59,961 nucleotides of DNA from Bacillota bacterium (GCA_023412665.1 JAEZCA010000055.1:1-59961); one strand, 5' to 3'. Numbered from the stretch's first letter, positions 33,363-41,369 are shown. The notes: a model not told the origin generated them from the letters alone. Numbers and translations are program-made.

Positions 33363-33739
33363 GGTGTAAATTATTAAAATCGATTGTATGGAAAGTAATA
33401 AAATCCTTAGTGAACAAATTTGTGACAATTTAATTATTGATAAGGAGCATATTAAGTTGAGAATAAATAAGGTTTGTATTTAACAATAAATTGAAGAAGC
33501 CCACAGCCATTCTTACATCAGTGGTTGAGGGATTTTTCCATCTCTTTTTGTTGCAAAACTCAGGTTATATCACAGTACTCAAAGGTATTTAATAGTAAAA
33601 CATAAAAATTGACTAAAAAGTAATAAAAAGTAACATAAAAAGCCCTGTTTTCAAGGCTCCCCCAAATTTGATTATTTAACTGTCGAGAATAGGGGTATTT
33701 TGTCGGATTATGAAAAATAAATGGAATAACTTAAAAAAT
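33363..33739. other. AT-rich non-coding stretch before loaP promoter
   Basis: No convincing gene. A 31-codon open frame (33388-33483) has no ribosome binding site. One imperfect hairpin at 33641-33657 (AGCCCTG/CAAGGCT) preceded by A-runs could end transcription on the - strand. Otherwise nothing was recognised; the sequence is probably mobile-element debris. Confidence 0.4.
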
Positions 33740-33768
33740 TTGACATTTAATTTATTGAAGATTATAAT
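33740..33768 (+). promoter_or_regulatory. Consensus sigma-A promoter for the loaP/biosynthetic operon
   Basis: TTGACA (33740-33745) and TATAAT (33763-33768) are separated by exactly 17 bp, a perfect housekeeping promoter. Transcription would begin near 33775, giving a leader of about 300 nt before loaP. It starts with a palindrome (GGACATATGTCC, 33783-33794). No other promoter of this quality was found in the cargo. Confidence 0.82.
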
Positions 33769-33828
33769 ATAAACCATCATACGGACATATGTCCTAGCTG
33801 ACTATTATCTGAAAATCTGAGAAAACAA

Positions 33829-33909
33829 AGGAACCGCCGTATACCGAACGGTACGTATGTGCAGTGTGGGAGGTTGGCTAATCAACTAATGACTAACCTC
33901 ATACCCGAT
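33829..33909 (+). other. Group II intron domain V-VI-like 3' relic in the loaP leader
   Basis: A hairpin (CGTATACC-GAAC-GGTACGTATG) with a 2-nt CG bulge follows GAACCGC. A GTGTGGGAGG joint comes next, then a second stem (GAGGTT 33870-33875 with AACCTC 33895-33900) containing a bulge-like A, and finally ATACCCGAT. This is the order seen at the 3' ends of bacterial group II introns (domains V and VI, then the splice site). No reverse transcriptase gene or 5' intron part is present. It is transcribed in the loaP leader and may now serve as a structured element there. Confidence 0.5.
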
Positions 33910-33915
33910 ACAAAA

Positions 33916-34035
33916 ATGGAAAAAGAGCTAAGTAATCAAGTAAAAAAAGACACTTATCGGTTATTAAACGCCGGCAGATCAATGCTAATTGAAGAAATGG
34001 GTTATATGATAAAAACATTGAAGGTTTACCGATAA
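33916..34035 (+). CDS. 39-residue leader open reading frame
   Basis: ATG 33916 to TAA 34033-34035 gives a Lys/Glu-rich helical peptide (MEKELSNQVKKDTYRLL...). It lies in the loaP leader, right after the intron-like 3' end, and ends 37 nt before loaP. No good ribosome binding site is visible. It could be the remnant of an interrupted gene or a leader peptide. Confidence 0.3.
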   Translation: MEKELSNQVKKDTYRLLNAGRSMLIEEMGYMIKTLKVYR

Positions 34036-34072
34036 AGAAATTGGGTTTAGAGGCTGCTCGAGGGAGGTTAAA

Positions 34073-34594
34073 ATGGATTCATATTGCATATTCTGTATGA
34101 CAGGTAGAGAAATGAATGTGGTCGAGCAGATCAATAGCTACTTTTCAAATAATACACTGAAAGCTATATTACCTCGTAAAGTAGTAAGACAAAAGCACAA
34201 GAAACGGATTGAGAGGCTGGAAACAATAATTATTCCTGGATATGCCTTTATATATTCGGACGGGTATAGAGAAATCATGGATATTAAAAAGATAGAAGGT
34301 ATATACAAGCTTCTTACATATGGAGATGGTTCACAAAAGCTCGTTGGTTCAGATGCAGCATATGCCATGTGGATCTATAATAATCAGGGATTGATTGATA
34401 CCTCGGAAGTTATAATTGTGGGCAGCACCGTTGAAGTAGTGTCCGGACCGCTGACAGAGTGCATGGGGAAAATTATCTGGGTTGATAGAAAAAAGAGTAC
34501 GGCTCTTGTTGAGTTTGATTTTGATGGCATATTAAGAAATATATCGCTTGATGTAAATGTTTTAAAGCATATACGGAATAATCAAAATGTATAG
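34073..34594 (+). CDS. loaP: LoaP-type NusG paralogue (transcription antiterminator)
   Basis: 173 residues. An N-terminal NGN domain (about 1-105: SYCIFCMTGREMNVVEQI, RKVVRQKHKKR, TIIIPGYAFIYSD) precedes a KOW-like domain (about 118-165: GSTVEVVSGPLTECMGKIIWVD). This is the LoaP subgroup of NusG-like factors. It promotes processive antitermination of long biosynthetic operons in Firmicutes by binding a leader RNA hairpin. GGGAGG precedes the ATG. It is the first gene of the cargo operon, so it likely allows RNA polymerase to read through the hairpins at 39664 and 41298. Confidence 0.85.
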   Translation: MDSYCIFCMTGREMNVVEQINSYFSNNTLKAILPRKVVRQKHKKRIERLETIIIPGYAFIYSDGYREIMDIKKIEGIYKLLTYGDGSQKLVGSDAAYAMWIYNNQGLIDTSEVIIVGSTVEVVSGPLTECMGKIIWVDRKKSTALVEFDFDGILRNISLDVNVLKHIRNNQNV

Positions 34595-34998
34595 GGGCTT
34601 GAAAAAGACGCTTGATGACTTTGGTGACGCCTGAGAGTATCCTGAAGGATTGACAGCTGACATAGTAAACTTGGTTAGTGCAAGAGTTCTGCTTGGACGA
34701 GAGGGCGAAGCTATGTGTTGGGAAATGGATCTTAATGGGGTGAGGAGACTATATAGCAATTAGTACATGTTATAATTTCTGATGAAAGAAGAGAATAGAT
34801 CAAATGAATTACTATCTGAAATTACACTTTCCGGTTACTAATCGCTATAGATATTTGTTATTTAAAGGTCATTTAATAATTGAGAATTATGCTGAGAAGG
34901 TAAAATGATTAATGGTGCGTTGTGTAGAGAGCGCGAAATAGCGCGAATTCGCAGTATCTGTTTTATAAGATCTCGTTATTACTGAAAGGATATAATAA
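34595..34998 (+). other. Leader region with gene debris and repeat copy 1
   Basis: After loaP there is a decayed frame (LTADIVNLVSARVLLGRE..., 34651-34761, interrupted upstream by a TGA). Then comes repeat copy 1 (34742-34848), and a GC-richer patch near 34927-34955 able to fold (GCGAA...TTCGC) before the nitroreductase ribosome binding site GAAAGGA. No separate promoter is clear. A candidate site for LoaP-responsive RNA structure. Confidence 0.4.
34742..34848 (+). repeat. Cargo direct repeat, copy 1
   Basis: About 105 bp starting GAGGAGACTA, matching 37288-37393. The best-kept core is TATCTGAAATTACACTTT followed by TTAATCGCTA or CTAATCGCTA; the first 40 bp are more diverged. It lies upstream of the nitroreductase-ligase-carrier genes. 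Nature unknown: a paired leader element or matching ends of a lost mobile element. Confidence 0.7.
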
Positions 34999-35496
34999 AT
35001 GGATGTATTTGATTGTATAAAAACTCGACGTAGTATAAGATGTTATACAGATCAACCGATAGAACAAGAATTGATCAATAAATTGATTGAAGCAGTTGTA
35101 TGGACACCATCCGGCAAGAACGGTCAACCTTGGAAATTTAAAGTTATTATTGAAAGAAATACTATTAATTATTTATCGGATTTATCAATATATGGCAAAT
35201 GGATGCGAACCGCTCAATGTTTTATTCTGGTATTTTTAGATAAAGATATTTCTTATGACTATATAAAGGATGTACAATCTTGTGGTGCAGCTTTTCAAAA
35301 TATTATGCTGTGCGCAAATTCTTTGGGACTTGGTAGTTGTTGGATAGGAGAGATACTCCCGAAAGCTAATAAAATAAAAAATATATTGCAAATTGATAAT
35401 GATAATCTTGAGTTTATGGGTGTTATAACTTTAGGATATAAGGCATCAGAAACATTGCTTTCCAAAAGAAGAAGTATCGAGAGCTTTTTATTGTGA
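34999..35496 (+). CDS. Nitroreductase-family FMN oxidoreductase
   Basis: 165 residues. The start FDCIKTRRSIRCYTDQPI (Arg-Arg-Ser for FMN phosphate), WTPSGKNGQPWKFKV and a C-terminal GVITLGYKA are the classic nitroreductase pattern. Members reduce nitro/quinone compounds or, in biosynthesis, oxidise azolines or carrier-bound amino acids. Directly followed by an AMP-ligase and carrier gene, so I infer oxidation or reduction of a carrier-bound or product intermediate. Short for the family; the second half between 105 and 135 is compact. Confidence 0.8.
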   Translation: MDVFDCIKTRRSIRCYTDQPIEQELINKLIEAVVWTPSGKNGQPWKFKVIIERNTINYLSDLSIYGKWMRTAQCFILVFLDKDISYDYIKDVQSCGAAFQNIMLCANSLGLGSCWIGEILPKANKIKNILQIDNDNLEFMGVITLGYKASETLLSKRRSIESFLL

Positions 35497-35512
35497 AGGT
35501 TGGTGGGTTTAT

Positions 35513-36835
35513 ATGAGTCGTATCGGTTTAATTGGAGAAAACTCGATCGAATACATCCACACTCTGCTTGATATCTGGAATAGCCAAGACTGTGCAGTTT
35601 TAATTGATTGGCGTATTCCTTATCAAACTGCCATAGAAATGATGAATCAAGCATGTGTTCATAAATGTTACATTGAAAAGAAAGTATTAGATAAATTTCA
35701 AGCTGAAAAACCAACAGACATAGAGATGATTCCATTTGAGAAAAAAAGCAATTCTGCCGAATTACTTCCAGATGATATCTATCACAAATTTAAGGGAAAT
35801 TATACGAAACGTGAAGCGATTGTTTTATATAGTTCTGGAACAACAGGAAAAGCAAAAGGGATTATATTGACTCATTATGCAATTAACAAGAACGCAGATG
35901 CGATTATTGATTATATGCAGCCAACAGAGAAAGACCGTATCTACATAGCAAAAACAATTTCGCATTCCTCTACGATAACGGGAGAATTGTTGGTAGCATT
36001 GAAGACAAATATGAAAGCTGTAATTGCTCCAACAATTGTGCTTCCAAGAGTCGTACTCAATAATATAGAGAAATTTCATGTGACGATTATCTGCCTGAAC
36101 CCAACGTTATTATTACTTTATGCTGAGGAATTATCCTTCAGTGGGTTTGAAGTGAATACACTGCGTAGTGTTTACGTAAGCGGCTCGGTATTACAAAATA
36201 AAACTTATGAATATGCAAAAAAATTCTTTCCTTGCCCAATTTATAATGTTTATGGCTTAACGGAAGCTGGACCTAGGGTTACGGCACAGAGGATAGATTG
36301 CTGTAATAAGAATTCTGTAGGTAGGCCAATCAAAAATGTTCTCATTAAAATTTTGGATGAAGATAAAAAAGAAGTAGGGCAATACGAGCGCGGTATAGTC
36401 TTTATAAAGACTCAAAGTGCTTATACCGGTTATATTGAGGGTGATGAAAGGAACAAACCGTTTTATCAGGGTTGGCTCAATTCTGGAGATATTGGATATT
36501 TTGATGAAAAAAATGAATTGAATATAGTAGGGCGTTATGATGATTTGATTATCATTAATTCACATAAAATATATCCTGGTGATTTAGAGAAAAAAATAAA
36601 TTCTATCGAGGGCGTAATAGAAAATAAGGTTGTTAAAATAATGAATGAAAAAGGAGATGAAGTAATATGCTGTGCCTATGTTGGACAAGCCACCCCTAAA
36701 GAAATAAAAAATGAGTTACTAAAGAACTGTATTTATTATGAGATACCACAATTTTACAGATGCATCAAAAGTATTCCAAAGACAATGAACGGTAAATATT
36801 ATATGAATACCATTAAAGAACTATTTGTTAAATAA
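35513..36835 (+). CDS. AMP-forming acyl/aminoacyl ligase (adenylation enzyme)
   Basis: 440 residues. The phosphate loop is VLYSSGTTGKAKG (near residue 105), the YNVYGLTEAGP motif A5 lies near 245, NIVGRYDDLIIINSHKIYPGD gives A8 (residue string shown here in two parts: NIVGRYDDLI and INSHKIYPGD), and the A10 Lys is in PKTMNGKYY near the end. It adenylates a carboxylic or amino acid and loads it on CoA or a carrier. A stand-alone carrier protein gene lies 89 bp downstream. The protein lacks roughly the first 60-100 residues of typical ligases, so the N-terminal lobe is compact. Substrate not predictable by eye. Confidence 0.85.
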   Translation: MSRIGLIGENSIEYIHTLLDIWNSQDCAVLIDWRIPYQTAIEMMNQACVHKCYIEKKVLDKFQAEKPTDIEMIPFEKKSNSAELLPDDIYHKFKGNYTKREAIVLYSSGTTGKAKGIILTHYAINKNADAIIDYMQPTEKDRIYIAKTISHSSTITGELLVALKTNMKAVIAPTIVLPRVVLNNIEKFHVTIICLNPTLLLLYAEELSFSGFEVNTLRSVYVSGSVLQNKTYEYAKKFFPCPIYNVYGLTEAGPRVTAQRIDCCNKNSVGRPIKNVLIKILDEDKKEVGQYERGIVFIKTQSAYTGYIEGDERNKPFYQGWLNSGDIGYFDEKNELNIVGRYDDLIIINSHKIYPGDLEKKINSIEGVIENKVVKIMNEKGDEVICCAYVGQATPKEIKNELLKNCIYYEIPQFYRCIKSIPKTMNGKYYMNTIKELFVK

Positions 36836-36924
36836 CTGATTACAAAGAATTTGAATTTAAATAAAACCGGACTCAAAAAACATGTTGTTATCTATTAAGT
36901 AATAACTTTTAAGGAGTGACTGAT

Positions 36925-37179
36925 ATGGCATATGAATTTGAAGAAAGACTAAAGGAAATCATCTTTTCATGTAAATGTGGTATCAATAGTTCAGACATCA
37001 ATGAGGAAATCGATCTTATAAAAGATTTTGGCTTTGACTCCATTAGCATTATAAAATTAATTGTTGAAATAGAAAACAGTTTTGATATTGAAATTGAAGA
37101 TCAATATTTATTACTTGAAAAACTTTCTCCATATAAAGAGTTGGTAGGTATCGTAGAAAATTATTTAAATCTCAAATAG
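36925..37179 (+). CDS. Stand-alone acyl/peptidyl carrier protein
   Basis: 84 residues, acidic. The phosphopantetheine Ser lies in DFGFDSISIIKLI, followed by VEIENSFDIEIEDQYL, the standard ACP helix II-III pattern. The ATG at 36925 follows AAGGAG by 8 nt; an in-frame GTG at 36916 overlaps that site. It should be activated by the Sfp-type transferase at 57589 and loaded by the ligase just upstream. No condensation or ketosynthase domain is present in the window. Confidence 0.88.
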   Translation: MAYEFEERLKEIIFSCKCGINSSDINEEIDLIKDFGFDSISIIKLIVEIENSFDIEIEDQYLLLEKLSPYKELVGIVENYLNLK

Positions 37180-37287
37180 TTTTCATATAAAAGAATAGCA
37201 CTAATCCAAATATACCATATTATTACTTATATTTGCATATATCCTGCCGCAAGGAATATACTAATCTTTCCAATTAAGATATTGTAA

Positions 37288-37393
37288 GAGGAGACTAATT
37301 AGTAATTATTCCAGGTTGTATTTTCTGATGTAAGAAGAGAATAGGTCAACGAAATTTCTATCTGAAATTACACTTTTCGGTAGTTAATCGCTA
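37288..37393 (+). repeat. Cargo direct repeat, copy 2
   Basis: Same orientation and order as copy 1 at 34742-34848, with scattered mismatches; the core TATCTGAAATTACACTTT is identical. Lies upstream of the cobalamin radical SAM gene, so each copy precedes a block of biosynthetic genes. Confidence 0.7.
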
Positions 37394-37540
37394 GTTTTAC
37401 ATATAAACCGCTAATAAGGACCATATGATAGAATTCATTGTCTCTTACTTTTCTGTTTTGTTTTACAGTAAAGTAATTATACCATTAGGTACTCAATCTA
37501 AAGGATTAGAAATCAAAACTGCTTAAGTGAACGGGAATTA

Positions 37541-37747
37541 GTATTGGGACATATTAATATTTCAGTAAGTTTTCAAATAAAAAGGACATCATAGTACTTG
37601 ATCGGGGATATCCTTTTAAAGCTTTCATTAAGAATTTTATTGGCAAAGATTTATAATGGGACTTAAAAAAGTTTTATTTTGGAAATAGATGCAGTGCGAA
37701 AAGGTGATTATCACATGCTCTATGTCAACACATTGAAAGGATGATAA
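37541..37747 (+). pseudogene. IS4-family transposase remnant
   Basis: A frame reads KDIIVLDRGYPFKAFIKNF, the DDE-domain block with the second catalytic Asp typical of IS4-type transposases, then TAA. After a frame change it gives VRKGDYHMLYVNTLKG. Too damaged to act. It abuts the next gene by 3 bp. Confidence 0.6.
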
Positions 37748-37750
37748 ATA

Positions 37751-39349
37751 TTGAAAGTATGCTTAATTAACCCACCTTATGATGAAAAATTAGTTGAGGG
37801 AATTGAATATTATAGTTTTAGTCAGCCAATACAGAATCCGGGAATTGCATCTATATCAGCGTATTTAACTAAATTCGGTATTGAAAACAAGGTTATCGAA
37901 GCGCCTATAAATTTATTGTCAGTAAATGAAGTTATCAAAATAGTAATGCGAGAAAAATTTGATATAATTGGAATATCCACTTATTTTTTTAACTTTATAA
38001 ATGTTGCAAGATTGTGCCAGAAAATAAAAAAAATAATGCCAGATTCGATAATTTTTTTAGGTGGATATTTTCCTACATTACGAACTAAAGAGGTATTTAG
38101 CACTATACAAAGTGTTGATATATGTGTTATAGGTGAAGGTGAGGAAACGGTTTTAGAATTAATTCAAAATATTACTGAATCTAATAATATAAAAAATGTA
38201 AAAGGAATTGCTTTTCGTCATAATAATGAGATTTTATATACGGAATCTAGGCCAATAATTGATAATTTAGATTTGTTACCACAAAATGAAGTTTCATCTA
38301 TTAGAAACCATTTATTTGGAGTAACAACAAAAAGAGGTTGCTATGGGAATTGCTCATTTTGCTCAGTTAGATATTATTCAAATGTTATTAAAAGTAAACG
38401 AATTCGAAGAAGGTCAATAATAAATATTGTCAACGAAATAGATGATCTAGTAAATAATTATGGGGTAAAGTTTATAAATTTTAATGATGATAATTTTTTA
38501 ATAGGATCTAAAGTTGATAAGGAAAGGATACGCTTATTCTGCGAACTTATTAAAAAACGAGATATTAAATTTAAATTTAGAATATTTGCGCGATCAAATG
38601 ACTTGATTGTTTATAAGGAACAATTAAAAGATTTAATCGCTATTGGACTAGATGTTGTATTTATTGGAGTTGAAAGTTTTGTTCAAAGACAATTGGATAT
38701 GTATAATAAACTGTGCACTATTGAACAAAATATTAGTGCCATAAAGATTCTTAACGAAAATAATGTGAAATATTCAATTGGATTAATAATATTTGAACCT
38801 TTTACTAATTTAGATGAGATAAATATAAATATAAAGTCATTAATTGAATTACAATATTATAAGTATGCACATACATTATGCAATCTGGTATCTATGAGCT
38901 ATAACCTATTGCCAATAATGGATTCTCCAATTTATTATACATTAGTTGGAAATGATTTATTAAAAGATAATGGATTGGGGTTTAAATTTATTGATAGTAA
39001 AGTAGAAAATTTCTATAATGCAAAGACAATTTGGACCAACTCTCTCAAACCAATTACTGAGTTGTTTTTTGTTATTGAAAAAGCTAATTATTTTAATGAA
39101 GATAGACTATATAGGGAATTAGTAAAATTGAAAGAGAATCTTATGCTATTAGATTTACAGTTTATGTTGGATTTATGTAAAGAAGCTGATTTTGCTAGTT
39201 ATCAAAATCTGATGAAATTTACACAAAGTAGAATTTGTTTACTCGATTCATATAAGGAAAAATTCGAAAATGCAAAAGAACAGCTAGAAAATCTTAATAA
39301 GGAACAATATATATATAATAAAGATGATAGCCTATATAAATCTTTTTAA
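37751..39349 (+). CDS. Cobalamin-binding-type radical SAM enzyme
   Basis: 532 residues. Residues 1-150 look like a B12-binding Rossmann domain (start KVCLINPPYDEK, then IIGISTYFFNF and GEGEETVLELI), though no DxHxxG motif is evident. The radical SAM cluster motif is CYGNCSFC (Cys197, Cys201, Cys204) in the TIM-barrel core that follows. Members of this class methylate unactivated carbons or rearrange substrates. The C-terminal 150 residues are helical. The TTG start follows GGATG. It probably matures the small peptide encoded 123 bp downstream or a carrier-bound intermediate. Confidence 0.85.
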   Translation: MKVCLINPPYDEKLVEGIEYYSFSQPIQNPGIASISAYLTKFGIENKVIEAPINLLSVNEVIKIVMREKFDIIGISTYFFNFINVARLCQKIKKIMPDSIIFLGGYFPTLRTKEVFSTIQSVDICVIGEGEETVLELIQNITESNNIKNVKGIAFRHNNEILYTESRPIIDNLDLLPQNEVSSIRNHLFGVTTKRGCYGNCSFCSVRYYSNVIKSKRIRRRSIINIVNEIDDLVNNYGVKFINFNDDNFLIGSKVDKERIRLFCELIKKRDIKFKFRIFARSNDLIVYKEQLKDLIAIGLDVVFIGVESFVQRQLDMYNKLCTIEQNISAIKILNENNVKYSIGLIIFEPFTNLDEININIKSLIELQYYKYAHTLCNLVSMSYNLLPIMDSPIYYTLVGNDLLKDNGLGFKFIDSKVENFYNAKTIWTNSLKPITELFFVIEKANYFNEDRLYRELVKLKENLMLLDLQFMLDLCKEADFASYQNLMKFTQSRICLLDSYKEKFENAKEQLENLNKEQYIYNKDDSLYKSF

Positions 39350-39472
39350 TGTTTGTTGGAAAGTTCTATTATAAATATTTATAAAAAGCTATTATTGAGA
39401 TATGTTATTAGACTTAAAATGATGTTTAATGCATATTCTCTCTAATAAATCTAGAGGAAAGGGGGTCTGGTT

Positions 39473-39655
39473 ATGTCAACATTAGCTATTTCTATAAAGG
39501 ATAGTGAGCAGACCAGGACACTTAAGCCGGTTGTCACGAAAGTTTCAGAAGCAGCTTTTATGGATTGTAAAAACCTTATGAAAATGTATAAGGCTAAACT
39601 ATCCCATGAAAAATGCTTCGCAAATTGTACTTCAGACATGGTTGCACACATCTAA
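39473..39655 (+). CDS. 60-residue candidate precursor or scaffold peptide
   Basis: The ATG follows an unusually strong site (GGAAAGGGGG). The product has a leader-like first half (MSTLAISIKDSEQTRTLKPV) and a second half with three Cys (in Met-Asp-Cys-Lys, Glu-Lys-Cys-Phe and Ala-Asn-Cys-Thr), ending Asp-Met-Val-Ala-His-Ile. It sits between two maturation-type genes and is followed by a 13-bp perfect hairpin. This is how ribosomal-peptide precursors and peptide scaffolds are encoded. No known precursor family was recognised; it could instead be a small carrier for sulfur transfer. Confidence 0.6.
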   Translation: MSTLAISIKDSEQTRTLKPVVTKVSEAAFMDCKNLMKMYKAKLSHEKCFANCTSDMVAHI

Positions 39656-39663
39656 GGTATGAT

Positions 39664-39701
39664 GCCTATAAGCAACTCAGTTACTTGGGTTGCTTATAGG
39701 C
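39664..39701 (+). terminator. Perfect 13-bp hairpin after the peptide gene
   Basis: GCCTATAAGCAAC (39664-39676) and GTTGCTTATAGGC (39689-39701) are exact complements around 12 nt. No T-run follows, so intrinsic termination is uncertain. It may protect the short peptide mRNA from 3' decay or act as a LoaP-suppressed partial stop. Either would let the peptide be made in excess over downstream enzymes. Confidence 0.65.
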
Positions 39702-39986
39702 TACACCTTAACAAAATGTAGGTGAATTTTTGTATGTGAATTTCAAAATATTGCATAGTGGAATTCAATACTTGCCACTAGATTTCAGGAGTAGTACCTT
39801 TACCATTCCGCTATAGTAATATAGTTTTAAAAGCTATTTTAAGATAAGAATAAAGATTTTTGAGGTAGTAAGATCTAAACCGCTTACTCTGTAGCTTTTT
39901 CATATCCAAAATGATGTTATAAAAATCAACTCAAGGCCAACTAGATATTTTTATACCTTGAGATTAGAGAAAGGTGTGGTTATATT
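39702..39986 (+). other. Non-coding leader before ThiS/PP-loop gene
   Basis: 285 bp, AT-rich, no gene. An inverted repeat (CTCAAGG 39930-39936 with CCTTGAG 39956-39962) lies 25 bp before the start codon. Together with the hairpin at 39664 it separates the peptide gene from the enzyme genes. Confidence 0.4.
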
Positions 39987-41231
39987 ATGTCAATATATTT
40001 ACAAGACAGATTAGATAGGAAATTTTATTTCAAGATTAATAATGGGGATAGAATTTATAATGTACTATGTAAAAATCATATTCCCATTGATGCTGTTATG
40101 GTTAAAAAAAATGGTGTTATAATTGATGACTATTTTGAACTTTATGACGAAAAAGATAATTATGTTATTGAAATGGTTCGGGCATACCACCTTCCAGACT
40201 TTCTAACGTATCTAAACCTGTGGGATTATGATGTAAATACTTATACGCCAGAAGAGTATTCATATTATACCAAACGTTTTGCAAATCATGATGAAGAAAA
40301 CGGTGACTTTAATTATTGCTTAACTAAATTTGATCAAAATGAATTTGTTAAGTATATAGAAAATATGTTTGTCGATGGATGCAATGAAGCAGAACTTTTA
40401 AGTGAAAATGAAGCAGTCTTACTTGCATTATCCGGAGGAAGAGATAGTCTTTCGTTAGGATATTTTTTAAGTAGAAATAAGAGAAGACTGCCCAATATTA
40501 AGTTATCTGCAATTCATGTAGAAACATCATCAAATAAATTAGAAACGAGTTATGCAAAAGCTATAGCTGATAACTTCGATTTTCCAATTCATATATATAG
40601 TGATTTGGATGTAACAAATTTATATAATTTAAAAGTATCAATTCATGAAGCATTATTAAAAATTAAAAATGATTTTAATAGGTCTTATTCAATATTTTCT
40701 GCACATAACATAATTAAAGCTTGTGTTGAGGACCATGCCCGAAAAATCGGTGTTTCTACAATTATTTATGGATTAATGAATGAAGATGTTGCTGCTTCTA
40801 TCATAAAAGGAACTTTTATAGGTATGCCGTTTCGTGGTCCGTTAGCACGTTCTTATGGCAAGTATAAATTGATTTATCCGTTATGGCCTATAACAAAAAA
40901 AGAACTAACTTTATATTTAGAAGTAATAAATAGGGATCATAATTTGCAAGGAAGCCCATCGACATACGAGAGAGGAGCTCTATCAAGGGATATTTACTAC
41001 TTTATAGTTGATACATTAGAAACGATTTGTCCTGGAATTACTTATCAAATAATAGAAGCATCTAAAATTGCTACACAAAATTCACTACTTCCTGTAAATT
41101 ACTTGAATTGTCGTAATTGCGGAACCACTTATACATCAGATTATTCTGTTCAAAGTGATAACCTTTTAGAACGTGAAGAAGGCCTATGCGATTTGTGTAA
41201 CATGTTTAATAAGTTTAATTTCATAAAATAA
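39987..41231 (+). CDS. ThiS/MoaD-like domain fused to PP-loop (adenine nucleotide alpha-hydrolase) ATPase
   Basis: 414 residues. The first 70 residues form a short beta-grasp-like unit (IYNVLCKNHIPIDAVMVKKN and IEMVRAYHLPDF), as in ThiS or TtuB, but with no terminal Gly-Gly because it continues into the next domain. The PP-loop is SGGRDS (149-154), and the HVETSSNKLE block is typical of TtuA/TilS/Ctu1-type enzymes that adenylate a substrate for thiolation. The C-terminus has a zinc site: Cys375, Cys378, Cys401, Cys404. Nearby cysteine desulfurase and SufU-like genes make sulfur transfer the likely reaction. Ribosome binding site GAAAGGTG. Confidence 0.78.
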   Translation: MSIYLQDRLDRKFYFKINNGDRIYNVLCKNHIPIDAVMVKKNGVIIDDYFELYDEKDNYVIEMVRAYHLPDFLTYLNLWDYDVNTYTPEEYSYYTKRFANHDEENGDFNYCLTKFDQNEFVKYIENMFVDGCNEAELLSENEAVLLALSGGRDSLSLGYFLSRNKRRLPNIKLSAIHVETSSNKLETSYAKAIADNFDFPIHIYSDLDVTNLYNLKVSIHEALLKIKNDFNRSYSIFSAHNIIKACVEDHARKIGVSTIIYGLMNEDVAASIIKGTFIGMPFRGPLARSYGKYKLIYPLWPITKKELTLYLEVINRDHNLQGSPSTYERGALSRDIYYFIVDTLETICPGITYQIIEASKIATQNSLLPVNYLNCRNCGTTYTSDYSVQSDNLLEREEGLCDLCNMFNKFNFIK

Positions 41232-41297
41232 TTCAATTTACATTTTTTGTTAACAAGCGATTGGTGTAAACCCACGGCTTTCAGTTGTTGATTAATT

Positions 41298-41318
41298 CCC
41301 TGCACTTTTAGTGCAGGG
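41298..41318 (+). terminator. Hairpin in gap before methyltransferase gene
   Basis: CCCTGCAC (41298-41305) and GTGCAGGG (41311-41318) pair perfectly around TTTTA. No clear T-run follows. Like the hairpin at 39664 it may be a weak terminator or processing site inside the operon, a natural target for LoaP action. Confidence 0.55.
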
Positions 41319-41369
41319 TGTGATTTAGGACTATAGTGTTAAAAATAAAAATGTGGAAGAGTGATATTA

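Larger units (their letters stand above)
37180..37750 (+). other. Gap with repeat copy 2 and IS4-like transposase debris
   Basis: 571 bp without an intact gene. It holds the second copy of the cargo direct repeat and, from about 37541, a decayed IS4-type transposase fragment that runs up to the start of the radical SAM gene. No promoter is clear, so transcription probably continues from upstream with LoaP. Confidence 0.5.

Noticed and set aside
39451..39651. - strand frame opposite the 60-residue peptide
   Set aside because: No ribosome binding site; the + strand frame has a very strong one and fits the operon direction.
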